The notes below the pieces were generated by a model. That model ran no database searches. It was not told the origin of the DNA and saw only the letters and a list, made by a program, of their open reading frames with translations. DNA of 41,564 nt. Source: Pirellulales bacterium. Its GTDB lineage: Bacteria; Planctomycetota; Planctomycetia; Pirellulales; JAEUIK01. Positions 15,824 to 23,971 of this stretch are shown piece after piece (within the stretch, counting starts at the first letter, position 1; every line of letters begins with the position of its first letter). The stretch spans positions 1 through 41,564 of the forward strand of contig JAIBBZ010000017.1 of the NCBI GenBank assembly GCA_019694435.1, written 5' to 3'. The position numbers and the translations under genes were made by a program.

Positions 15824-18349
15824 TTAGTTGCCCGCCGGCTGGCGACTCGCCATGACGGCCGGCGCGAGCTTCCGTTGCGGCCCCAAGGCGGCGCCCAACC
15901 AGCCGTCGGTCACGACGAACTGCGTCAGGGTCAGGCCGTCGAGACGCGGGTCTTCGCTCAGTTGCGCGGGCCACAGGCTGATCGTGCGATCCTTGGCGAA
16001 GATCTTGCTGAACACGCCGCGCAGGGCCACCTGCGATTTGGTCGACAGCCGCGGACCGGCCAACCGCACGACACCTTCACGCACCAGCGCGGGCTCGGCG
16101 CGATCGAGGCTCGGGCGATAATCGACCAGCACGGTGAAATTGCGCCAGGCATGTCCGTCGGCCTTCATTTCGGCAATCGACAACGAAAGCCGCAACAGGC
16201 CGTCGTCGCAGCGGACGTTCAGGGCGTCGTTCGTCGCGAACCGCACCGTGACGTCGTCGCGCAGATCGGCGGGCGCCGGCTTGGCGGGGCGATTCAATTT
16301 CGCCCGGATCTGAGCATAGGCTTCGGCCAGGCTCATCTGCCGGCCGGCCAGGTCGAGCTGTTCGAGCAGGTTGTTCAACGCCGATTGGTGGATCTGCACG
16401 CTCGCTAGGCTGTCGCTGGGCGCCTGCGGACGCGGCGTATGCGCGGCCAATTGCTCGATGCCGGCCAGCCGTGCCCGGGCCACGAGCCGATGCTCGGTCG
16501 TCTGCATTTCGACAATTTGCGGGTCCAGGCCCAGTTCGACGAGCGTGTCGAACACTTCGTGATGGAATCGCGCGCTGGCGGCGCGGACTTTGTCGCCCGC
16601 TTCGCGCTGGATGCGCGAGGCCGCCTGCTGGGCAATCTTGCGCTCCGACTCGCGCCGGGCGGCCGGCGTGCTTTCCGCCTGGCGATTCCGGGCGATGCGC
16701 TGAGCGAACATGCCCATGAAGGGCACGTTGTCGAAGTCCGTCCGGACGTCGCGCAGCCGGACTTCCGTGTTGGCCGTGGCCCGTGGTTCGTCGATTTCCA
16801 GACCCTGCGGTCCGAGGGCCAACAATTGCCGCACCGTGTACACCGAATTGCTGTTCGCGTAGATCGTCGCCGGACCGCTGGTCGTACCCGTGTGGGCCGA
16901 GATCGAGCCGCTCGCTTCCAGCGCCAGCCGCAAGCGAGTCGGATCGGGTTCGAGGCGCACGTTCATCCGCGTAAAAATCGTGCTGCGGCCACGCACGGGC
17001 AGGCCCAGGATCGTGTCGCGCACCGTGGTCTCGATCACCGGCTGGCTCGGAATGAAACGTGCCAGCAGCTCATCGCTCAGCGCTACACGCAGATTGGCGT
17101 TGCGATAGTTGTTCTCCAGGTGGCGTCCGAGTGCCAGCCCCTCGGTCGACTGCGAGGCGACGAGCACCTGTGCGGCATTGGCCAGCCGGGCGGCATCGCT
17201 CGTCAGGCCCGAGGCTTCGTAGCGCTCGATGCTCGCCAGCAGATCGCCGCTGCGCACCGGCTCCATGGCCCAGGGGCGCAGTTCGGCCGCCAGCGCCGCC
17301 AGGGGACCCGCGCTGACGAACGCCCGCTGGTCGCTGCCCAGCCCCTTGGCGGCCAACCGTTCGAGCACCCGGACCGCGAGTTCGCGCTGCTTGTCGGCCG
17401 GCAAGCTGCGGCCCGAGGCCAATTGATCGAGCGCGTCGACCATCAGGTACGCACGCCAATCTTTGCCCTGCACGCTGCCGGCCGTTTGTCGCTCGACGGC
17501 CGTGAGCGCCAGCGCCAACCGATCCGGGTCGGGCACCGCTGCGATCGACTCGGTTGCCGCCGTGGCCCGCATGGCGAGGTCCCAGACAGCCAGCCGGCGC
17601 TCCAGGGCATGCCGGACCCTGTGCAGTTGGCTGGCCGTCGGGACCGTCGCCCCATGCGTGGCGAGACGTTGCGCATCGGCCATAGCATCGCGCAGCGCGG
17701 CGAGCGCCGCCGCCCGGTCCGCAGTCGACATGCGGCCGGCGACGACCTCGCGCACCAGGCTGCTCGCCCGCAGTGCCCAGACCCCGGCGTGCTCATCGGC
17801 AGCCAGCCGATCGAGCATCCGCAAGAGCGCGACCGGTTCTTGCCAAGTTTGCGGCGCGGCGACCGAGGCGGTCGCGGCAGGCTGGCTTGGCGTCGGGGTG
17901 GGCTCGGTCAACACGTCCAAGTCGAACCGAGGATCGACCTGCAGCTCGCTGGGCGCGGAATACGACTTGCGGGTCGTCCGCGATGCCAACAGCGCGGGAT
18001 CAGGCTCGGGGCCTTGGACCGGACGCGCGGGGGAGTCGGCCGGAATCGCCGGCAGCGGTTCGATCGAGCATTGCCGAGCGGCCGGCGGATCGATCGGGGC
18101 CACCTCGGCACGTAGCGGTGCCTGAGGTGGGGCGGCCGCGACGGGTTCGGACAGGACCACCACGACCGGGGCGGCCGCAGAGGGCGACGCGGGCGCCGCC
18201 ACGTAACTGCCTCGGGCTGCCCACAGACGGCCTACCCTGTTCTTGCGGGCCACGCTCTCCCAGCCCCGGGGCGCACCCAGGCTAAGGATGAACAAGCAGG
18301 CAAGAATGCTCAAAAATGGCCAGGTAGGGGTCTGCCTTGGACGGTCCAT
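15824..18349 (-). CDS. Membrane-anchored protein of unknown family ('A'), paralogue of the protein at 32989-35175
   Basis: An 841-residue protein. The start MDRPRQTPTW was chosen because AGGGA lies 6 bases upstream. Residues 11-26 form one hydrophobic segment, a signal anchor or signal peptide, so the bulk is periplasmic or on the surface. Next come a 100-150 residue Ala/Pro-rich linker, then two or three diverged helical modules (for example QGKDWRAYLMVDALDQLASG, about residue 310). From about residue 415 (NANLRVALSD, then DTILGLPVRG) to the end it is colinear with protein B: shared points are GPATIY, the helical region before LNNLLEQL, DVTVRF and the final TDGWLGA. No enzyme motif is visible. 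It lies next to a short flagellin-like gene on the other strand. I cannot name the function. Confidence 0.85.
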   Translation of the reverse strand: MDRPRQTPTWPFLSILACLFILSLGAPRGWESVARKNRVGRLWAARGSYVAAPASPSAAAPVVVVLSEPVAAAPPQAPLRAEVAPIDPPAARQCSIEPLPAIPADSPARPVQGPEPDPALLASRTTRKSYSAPSELQVDPRFDLDVLTEPTPTPSQPAATASVAAPQTWQEPVALLRMLDRLAADEHAGVWALRASSLVREVVAGRMSTADRAAALAALRDAMADAQRLATHGATVPTASQLHRVRHALERRLAVWDLAMRATAATESIAAVPDPDRLALALTAVERQTAGSVQGKDWRAYLMVDALDQLASGRSLPADKQRELAVRVLERLAAKGLGSDQRAFVSAGPLAALAAELRPWAMEPVRSGDLLASIERYEASGLTSDAARLANAAQVLVASQSTEGLALGRHLENNYRNANLRVALSDELLARFIPSQPVIETTVRDTILGLPVRGRSTIFTRMNVRLEPDPTRLRLALEASGSISAHTGTTSGPATIYANSNSVYTVRQLLALGPQGLEIDEPRATANTEVRLRDVRTDFDNVPFMGMFAQRIARNRQAESTPAARRESERKIAQQAASRIQREAGDKVRAASARFHHEVFDTLVELGLDPQIVEMQTTEHRLVARARLAGIEQLAAHTPRPQAPSDSLASVQIHQSALNNLLEQLDLAGRQMSLAEAYAQIRAKLNRPAKPAPADLRDDVTVRFATNDALNVRCDDGLLRLSLSIAEMKADGHAWRNFTVLVDYRPSLDRAEPALVREGVVRLAGPRLSTKSQVALRGVFSKIFAKDRTISLWPAQLSEDPRLDGLTLTQFVVTDGWLGAALGPQRKLAPAVMASRQPAGN

Positions 18350-18565
18350 GAGAGTCCCTAATCCATTAAGGCGATTCTGCGCGCGCTTTCCCAAATTGCG
18401 CACTCTCGAAGTACAGCAGGTATCGGTAGCTTGCGTGCTCTAAGTGAAATGAGAGTTATGAAGTGATTGCGGTGACTGTATTAGTTGGGTCGCCGCTTGC
18501 ACTTAGGTCGGCATGCACGCTGGCATCAAGCCGAGTGCGCTGCCCCGGGAAGGAGTCCGGCCAGA

Positions 18566-18946
18566 TCAGCCGGCCGAGGGGATAGAGTCGAGCAAGACGG
18601 TGTCGACGTGCTCATAGGCGGGAGCACAGCAGCAGAGGAAACACAGGGTCTCGTCGCCAATGTTGGTGATCATGTGGGGAGCCCCGGGCGGAATTGCAAT
18701 CGCATCGCCAGGGCCCACCGCGCACACTTCTGGACCGATCTGCATGCGCCCCAGGCCACGGGTCAGGTAGTAAATCTCTTCCGTCGCGGGATGGTAGTGC
18801 GGCGTAGTCGATTGGCCGGGCGCAAGGCGAGCCTCGGCGAGGCTTTGGTTACGAATCACGGAATTGCGATGCGCGAGCAGTTCTCGAATCTCGGAACCAT
18901 CGGCCGTGATAAACGCCGGCACCTGATCGATGTTCTTGATGTCCAT
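18566..18946 (-). CDS. Small cupin-domain protein
   Basis: A 126-residue single-domain cupin. The start MDIKNIDQVP has a strong GGAGGT 7 bases upstream; longer in-frame starts lack this. Cupin motif 1 is PHYHPATEEIYYLTRG (H50, H52 and a Glu as metal ligands). Motif 2 is VGPGDAIAIPPGAPHMITN (H91). The domain probably binds one metal ion, but substrates of such small cupins (sugar-phosphate isomerases, dioxygenases, sensors) cannot be read from sequence. A cysteine run (CFLCCCAP, about residues 102-109) follows the second motif. It starts 23 bases after the rsmD stop and is probably co-transcribed with it. Confidence 0.88.
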   Translation of the reverse strand: MDIKNIDQVPAFITADGSEIRELLAHRNSVIRNQSLAEARLAPGQSTTPHYHPATEEIYYLTRGLGRMQIGPEVCAVGPGDAIAIPPGAPHMITNIGDETLCFLCCCAPAYEHVDTVLLDSIPSAG

Positions 18947-18969
18947 GCAGGGACCTCCGAGGAGCGAGT

Positions 18970-19605
18970 TTATGGATTGCGCGGCTCGATCTCCAGGATG
19001 CCGATGACCGACGGCGGATAAGGCCGGCGATCCCAATCGCTGGACCGGGGGATGCGCGTCCAATCCCAGTCCAGGTCGCTTTCGAGCACGAGCAGGCTGT
19101 CGGCCGGCGCGCGAGCGACGAGCCCTGCGACCAGCGCGATCATCGAGTCAGGCTGCGAACGGTACAGCTCGTAGGGGGGACACACGAATACCAGCCATGG
19201 ACGATCGGCCGGCAGCTCCGCACGGTCGAACCAGGCAAAGGTGTCAGCCGCAATGACCTCGGTGCGTGCGCCGACCGCCAGCGTTGCGGCATTGCGCTCG
19301 ATCACTTCGGCAGTCGGCCGATGAAGTTCGAGAAACAGAGCCTTGGTTGCGCCGCGGCTGAGAGCTTCCAGGCCCATCGCCCCGGTCCCAGCAAACAGAT
19401 CGAGGGCCAATTTGCCGCGTACGGCCGTTCCGAGGCGATTGAAGGTGGCCTCGCGCAGGCGATCCTTCATCGGTCTGGTACGCAGATCGCCGCTATAGGC
19501 GAGTTTGCGGCCGCGGAATTCGCCCCCCACGATCCGCAAGGGGATCTCGCTACCGCTTGATTCGGCCGGTGCGGTTCGTCGCCGAGCAGAAGATTTACGT
19601 TTCAT
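18970..19605 (-). CDS. rsmD: 16S rRNA (guanine966-N2)-methyltransferase RsmD
   Basis: Rossmann-fold SAM-dependent methyltransferase that modifies G966 of 16S rRNA during 30S assembly; 211 residues from the chosen ATG (a GTG two codons earlier is possible). Family signatures are RIVGGEFRGRKL, RPMKDRLREATFNRL and the SAM motif I DLFAGTGAMGLEALSRGA. The catalytic motif IV, (D/N/S)PP(Y/F) in N-methyltransferases, reads VCPPYELY, with Cys at the first position, which is unusual. The C-terminus is about 15 residues longer than in E. coli. A basic, poorly conserved N-terminal tail (KRKSSARRR) may help bind RNA. The cupin gene follows 23 bases later; the cyclophilin gene diverges upstream. Confidence 0.92.
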   Translation of the reverse strand: MKRKSSARRRTAPAESSGSEIPLRIVGGEFRGRKLAYSGDLRTRPMKDRLREATFNRLGTAVRGKLALDLFAGTGAMGLEALSRGATKALFLELHRPTAEVIERNAATLAVGARTEVIAADTFAWFDRAELPADRPWLVFVCPPYELYRSQPDSMIALVAGLVARAPADSLLVLESDLDWDWTRIPRSSDWDRRPYPPSVIGILEIEPRNP

Positions 19606-19650
19606 GGCCACCGTTCGGGATGCTGCCGCGACGGGCCGCGAGCCGAGTAC

Positions 19651-19678
19651 TTCGCCGCCGCGGCTGGACGCTTATAAT
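19651..19678 (+). promoter_or_regulatory. Probable promoter of the cyclophilin operon
   Basis: A perfect TATAAT (19673-19678) with a weak TTCGCC 16 bases upstream (19651-19656), facing the cyclophilin gene; the predicted leader is about 65 nt. It is in the divergent region shared with rsmD. The -10 is convincing, the -35 is not. Confidence 0.5.
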
Positions 19679-19751
19679 TCGCTCTTCGTTATGGTAGCCT
19701 AACGCCGCTTCGTCGCTTGGTTTGTCCTCGTTTTCCAAGGTGTATACCTCG

Positions 19752-21092
19752 ATGTCTGCCCGTGCCGCGAACTCGTGCTCTTGCTGGAATCGTTGGTTGC
19801 TCGTCGCCGTTGCACTCGCCTGGTGGGTTGCAGCGACTCCTGCCGCATCGGCTCAAGACCCGCCGGCCCCCGAAACGCCTGCTGCGACCGATCCGCCGGC
19901 CGACCAGCCTCCCGCCGAATCGCCGCCCGCCGAGACCCCGCCTGCCGAGACCCCGCCCGCCGAACCGGCGCCGGCCGCCGAGCAACCGGCTGAGACGCCG
20001 GCCGAACAACCGCCGGCCGACCAGCCTGCCGCTGCGCCGGGCGGCGACTTCAAGGCGCTGTTCGCCAAGTTCAAGGAACTGATCGTCCAATTGCGCACGT
20101 TGCAGGAAAAGTACAAGCTCACGAAGCCCGATGAGCGGCCGGGAGTCGAGGCCGAGTTCAACGCGGCGCTGGCCCAGGGCAACGAACTGACGCCGCAGTT
20201 GCAGGCCGCCGCCGAAGCCGAATTCAAGGCCGCGCCGAACGAGGACGCCGATTGTGCGAATTTCCTCGCGTCGGTCGTGGCAGCCGCGGCGGCCGACGAT
20301 CGGTACGAAGAAGCCGATCGCGTGGCGCAGATCTTGTTCGACGGCAACTATCCGAACAAGGCCCTGTGCAACGAGGCCGGCATCGCCGCGTTTGTGCTGG
20401 GCGATTACGACAAGGCCGAACGGCTGCTCAAGGAAGGCGAAGCCGCCGGGGCGCTGAATCCCTTGGGTAAGAATTACTTGGGCCTGGTTGCCGAATACCG
20501 CGAGTTGAGCAAGCAGGAGCAGGCCTTGCGCGCCGCCGAAGCCACGGCGAACGACCTGCCGCGCGTGCTGCTGAAAACGACCAAGGGTGACATCACGATC
20601 GAGTTGTTCGAGAACGAGGCCCCCAACACGGTGGCCAACTTTATCAGCCTGGTCGAATCGGGCCTCTACAACGGGCTCACCTTCCACCGCGTGATTGGCA
20701 ACTTCATGGCCCAAGGCGGCGATCCCAAGGGCGACGGCTCGGGCGGTCCCGGCTACGAAATCGCCTGCGAAAGCTACCAGCCGAATCACCGCAATCATTT
20801 TCGCGGCTCGCTCAGCATGGCGCATGCCGGTCGCGACACGGGCGGCTCGCAGTTCTTCCTGACGTTCGTGCCTACGGCGCACCTGAACGGCAAGCACACG
20901 GTGTTTGGCCGGGTCATCGAGGGGATGGACGTATTGCCCTTGCTCGAGCGCACCGAGGGGCGACCGAACGCCAAGCCCGACAAGATTATCGAGGCCACGG
21001 TGCTGCGCAAGCGCGATCACGAGTACAAGCCGGTCAAGATGGGCGGAGCGGAGGCAGCACCGACGGAAAACCCGCCGGCAAGCACCCCGTAG
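19752..21092 (+). CDS. Secreted cyclophilin-type peptidyl-prolyl isomerase with N-terminal repeat and helical regions
   Basis: A 446-residue exported prolyl isomerase. The start [10 protein letters not shown] precedes a hydrophobic signal ([20 protein letters not shown]). It is followed by a Pro/Ala/Glu-rich spacer of about 60 residues (PPAET units), then a helical TPR-like region ([18 protein letters not shown] ... [14 protein letters not shown]). The cyclophilin domain covers roughly the last 170 residues: [52 protein letters not shown] and [13 protein letters not shown]. The catalytic Arg of FHRVI and the QGGD and GSQFF motifs are intact, so it should be active and assist folding in the periplasm. 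It is the first gene of an apparent operon with the Fe-S oxidoreductase, which begins 9 bases downstream. Confidence 0.92.
   Translation: MSARAANSCSCWNRWLLVAVALAWWVAATPAASAQDPPAPETPAATDPPADQPPAESPPAETPPAETPPAEPAPAAEQPAETPAEQPPADQPAAAPGGDFKALFAKFKELIVQLRTLQEKYKLTKPDERPGVEAEFNAALAQGNELTPQLQAAAEAEFKAAPNEDADCANFLASVVAAAAADDRYEEADRVAQILFDGNYPNKALCNEAGIAAFVLGDYDKAERLLKEGEAAGALNPLGKNYLGLVAEYRELSKQEQALRAAEATANDLPRVLLKTTKGDITIELFENEAPNTVANFISLVESGLYNGLTFHRVIGNFMAQGGDPKGDGSGGPGYEIACESYQPNHRNHFRGSLSMAHAGRDTGGSQFFLTFVPTAHLNGKHTVFGRVIEGMDVLPLLERTEGRPNAKPDKIIEATVLRKRDHEYKPVKMGGAEAAPTENPPASTP
19908..19967 (+). repeat. 15-bp tandem repeat encoding PPAE(S/T/P) units
   Basis: Four consecutive 15-base units of the form CCGCCCGCCGAGACC code for [15 protein letters not shown] and PPAEP inside the cyclophilin gene's linker. 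The two central copies differ by one base. Slippage at this array could change linker length. Confidence 0.8.
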
Positions 21093-21101
21093 TCGCCGCC
21101 C

Positions 21102-23078
21102 ATGAGCCCCGAGCAAATCACGCGGCCCATTCTCTGGAACGTGGGCCTGCCGACGAAGATCGCCATGTACGTGCTCCTGGCGGTGTCGTTGGCCGTGTTC
21201 GGCTACGGTCTATCGCGGCGCATCAAAGTCTGGCGGCGCGGCAGGCAGACTTCCGCGCCCCTGAATCTCTCGGCGGCCTGCCGACGCTTGCTGCGCCACG
21301 TGTTTTTGCAGCGGCGCATCGCGCGAATCCCCTGGGCCTGGAGCAGCCACATGCTGCTGTTCTACGGCTTCATCGTGCTGTTCATCGGTACTGTGTGCGT
21401 GGCCCTCGAAGACTACGGCGTCTTCCATTTCTTCTACGGGACCTTCTATCTCACGCTTTCCTGCCTGCTCGACTTGTTCGGGCTGGGGTTCGTCGTGGCG
21501 CTGGCGATGGCGATGGCGCGCCGTGCCGGAGTGACGCAAGTGCGGCCTTCGAGCACGCCGGTCGATGCGGCGATTCTCTGGTTGCTGATGGCGATCGGGA
21601 TCAGCGGTTTTCTCATCGAAGGGTTGCGCATCGCGGCGCTGCGGCCTGATTTCGAGCAAGTCTCGTTCGTCGGCTGGGCGCTCGCCGGGGCGTGGGCCCG
21701 CGCAGGCTTCTCGCCACAGGCCGCTGTGCTCCCGCACTTTGCGTTCTGGTGGTTGCACATGCTGCTGGTGTTTGGGTTCATCGCGCTGGTGCCCTACACC
21801 AAGCTGCTGCATTTTCTGATTGCTCCGATGCACATTGCGCGCACTCCCGAGCATGCCTCGGGCCATTTTTCGCCGGTGAGCCTGGAGGAGGTTGAAGAGA
21901 CAGGTCGCGTCGGGGTCGGCACGATGGCCGACTTTACCCAGGCCGAACTGATCAGCTTCGATGCTTGCACCCAATGCCGGCGATGCGAGACGGCTTGTCC
22001 CGCTTGGAATACCGCGAAGCCGCTGTCGCCGATGCGTGTCGTTCTCGATCTGGCCGCGGCCGGCGAACACGAAGGGTCGCTGCACGATTCGGTCATCTCG
22101 GCCGAGACGCTCTGGTCGTGTACGACGTGCGGCGCGTGCGTGCGACAATGCCCCGTGCTGATCAATCAGCTGGGAGCGATCGTTGAGTTGCGCCGGCACT
22201 TGGTGGGCGAGGGGCATGTGCTCGGCAGTGCGCAGGGCGCGCTGCGCAGCATCGCGGCGACGGGTAACCCTTGGGGTTTGCCGCGGGCCGATCGCGCGGC
22301 CTGGGCCGCAGGGCTCGACGTCCCGACGATCGACGAAATGCCGAACCCGGAGGTGCTGTTCTGGGTCGGATGTGCTGGAAGCTACGATCGGCGGAACCAA
22401 CAGGTAAGCCGCGCGTTGGCCCAAATCATGCAAGCAGCCGGCGTCAAGTTCGCCATCCTGGGGCGCCACGAACAATGCACCGGCGACCCGGCCCGGCGGC
22501 TGGGCGACGATTTCACCTTTCTCGAGGCAGCCCAGGCGAATGTCGAAACGATCAACGCCACCGGTTGCCGGCGGATCGTCACCGCGTGCGCACATTGCTT
22601 CAATACGTTGTCGAATGAATATCCCGATTACGGTGGCCACTGGCAGGTCGAACACCATACGAAGTTCATCGCCGACTTACTCGCGGCAGGTCGCTTGCAG
22701 TTTGCGCCGGGTGCCGAAACTGGGGCGGTTACCTTCCACGATCCGTGTTACCTGTCGCGGCATAACGGCGGCGCCGACGCTCCCCGGGCCGTGCTCGGCG
22801 CCGTGGCCGATAAGCGATTGCCGATCGTCGAGCCGGAGCAGCACGGGCCCAACGGTTTCTGCTGCGGGGCCGGAGGCGGGCGGATGTGGATGGAAGAGGA
22901 CATCGACAAACGGGTCAATTTCCGGCGTTTTGCGCAGCTCAAGGCGACGGGAGCCAAGACCGTGGCCGTCGGCTGCCCGTTTTGCATGACCATGCTGGAC
23001 GATGCGAGCAAGAACGACGAGGCGGCCGGCATCGCGGTGAAAGATGTGGCCGAACTGGTCGCCGCACGGCTGGCCTAG
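21102..23078 (+). CDS. Membrane-bound Fe-S oxidoreductase, EtfD-like (ETF:quinone oxidoreductase type)
   Basis: A 658-residue fusion. The N-terminal 260 residues hold about five membrane segments with His residues in positions suited to b-heme (SHMLLFYGFIVLF and FWWLHMLLVFGF), as in NarI/HdrE domains. Next are two 4Fe-4S motifs, CTQCRRCETACP (about residue 289) and CTTCGACVRQCP (about 340). The C-terminal part has two CCG domains of the HdrB/GlpC type: FWVGCAGSYDRR, CTGDPARRLG, HDPCYLSRHNG, GFCCGAGGGRMW and VGCPFCMTML. This order is that of EtfD (FadF-like), which passes electrons from electron-transfer flavoprotein to menaquinone during fatty-acid or amino-acid oxidation. No etfAB genes are nearby, so the partner is inferred from the family. 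It starts 9 bases after the cyclophilin stop. Confidence 0.9.
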   Translation: MSPEQITRPILWNVGLPTKIAMYVLLAVSLAVFGYGLSRRIKVWRRGRQTSAPLNLSAACRRLLRHVFLQRRIARIPWAWSSHMLLFYGFIVLFIGTVCVALEDYGVFHFFYGTFYLTLSCLLDLFGLGFVVALAMAMARRAGVTQVRPSSTPVDAAILWLLMAIGISGFLIEGLRIAALRPDFEQVSFVGWALAGAWARAGFSPQAAVLPHFAFWWLHMLLVFGFIALVPYTKLLHFLIAPMHIARTPEHASGHFSPVSLEEVEETGRVGVGTMADFTQAELISFDACTQCRRCETACPAWNTAKPLSPMRVVLDLAAAGEHEGSLHDSVISAETLWSCTTCGACVRQCPVLINQLGAIVELRRHLVGEGHVLGSAQGALRSIAATGNPWGLPRADRAAWAAGLDVPTIDEMPNPEVLFWVGCAGSYDRRNQQVSRALAQIMQAAGVKFAILGRHEQCTGDPARRLGDDFTFLEAAQANVETINATGCRRIVTACAHCFNTLSNEYPDYGGHWQVEHHTKFIADLLAAGRLQFAPGAETGAVTFHDPCYLSRHNGGADAPRAVLGAVADKRLPIVEPEQHGPNGFCCGAGGGRMWMEEDIDKRVNFRRFAQLKATGAKTVAVGCPFCMTMLDDASKNDEAAGIAVKDVAELVAARLA

Positions 23079-23157
23079 CGTGCCCCACGCCGCGGCTTGA
23101 CGCACCCTGGCGAAAGCCGAGAATCGAAGCGCATTCCCGTCGAGGAGGCTTGCCCGC

Positions 23158-23898
23158 GTGCCAAAATTCGCCGTCATTTTGCCTGCCGCGGGCCGCAGCA
23201 GCCGGTTTCGCGACCAGAACTACAAGAAGCCGTTTGCGCCGTTGGCGAATCGGCCGGTGTGGATGTATTCGGCCGAGCGATTTTTGAATCGCGACGACGT
23301 CAAGCAAGTCAGCCTGGTGATCGCGCCGGAAGACCGCGAATACGTCGAGTCGAAATTCGCCGCGAACCTGGCCATCCTCGGCATTCAACTGATCGAGGGC
23401 GGACAGGAACGCGCCGATTCAGTGGAGAGGGCCCTGGCGCGCGTCCCCGCCGAGTGCGATTACGTCTGCGTGCACGACGCGGCCCGCCCGTGCGTGGCCG
23501 ATGTCTGGATCGACGCCGTGTTTGCCGAGGCCGTGAGGACCGGCGCGGCCATCTTGGCCGTTCCCGTGTCCGGCACGCTGAAACGCGTCTCGTCGCAGCA
23601 CGTCATCGAGCAAACCGTCTCGCGCGAGGGGCTCTGGGAAGCCCAGACGCCGCAGGTGTTTCGCCGTGACTTGTTATTGGCCGCTTACTCCCAGCGCCAA
23701 GGCCAGAACATGACCGACGACGCCCAGGTGATGGAACACGCCGGACATGCGGTGAGCATCGTGCCGGGCTCGCCCGTCAACCTGAAAATTACGACACAGG
23801 AAGATTTGCGCCTGGCCGAGCAGGCCCTCAAGGCATTGCCCAAGCCGAAGCTCACGGGGCCCGCCCACCCGTTCGCCGGCGACGACCTGTGGCGTTGA
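23158..23898 (+). CDS. ispD: 2-C-methyl-D-erythritol 4-phosphate cytidylyltransferase
   Basis: Third enzyme of the non-mevalonate isoprenoid route: it joins CTP and MEP to give CDP-ME. It is 246 residues long with a GTG start that has GAGGAGG about 9 bases upstream. The nucleotide-binding loop is PAAGRSSRF (usual PAAGxGxRM), with the essential basic residues in NYKKPFAPL. Other motifs are CVHDAARPCV, SGTLKRV and EAQTPQVFRR, and the C-terminus has NLKITTQEDLRLAE, all standard. The tail (KPKLTGPAHPF...) is longer than in E. coli. The gene is preceded by the Fe-S oxidoreductase (79 bases) and followed by tyrS (73 bases); ispF is not adjacent. Confidence 0.95.
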   Translation: MPKFAVILPAAGRSSRFRDQNYKKPFAPLANRPVWMYSAERFLNRDDVKQVSLVIAPEDREYVESKFAANLAILGIQLIEGGQERADSVERALARVPAECDYVCVHDAARPCVADVWIDAVFAEAVRTGAAILAVPVSGTLKRVSSQHVIEQTVSREGLWEAQTPQVFRRDLLLAAYSQRQGQNMTDDAQVMEHAGHAVSIVPGSPVNLKITTQEDLRLAEQALKALPKPKLTGPAHPFAGDDLWR

Positions 23899-23971
23899 CG
23901 CCGTGCCCGACGGCGCAGGGCGTCGTGCGTCTCGAAGTTCCAGGCCTCTTGAAGTTCCAGGGATTGTTGTC

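Noticed and set aside
16439..18115. A 558-codon plus-strand open frame opposite protein A
   Set aside because: High-GC DNA leaves long antisense frames open. The translation is rich in Arg, Gly and Gln without a ribosome-binding site, and the minus strand carries a clear gene.
19689..21116. A 475-codon minus-strand open frame opposite the cyclophilin gene
   Set aside because: It is the antisense shadow of a well-supported gene with intact cyclophilin motifs; the translation is Arg/Gly/Leu-rich low complexity.
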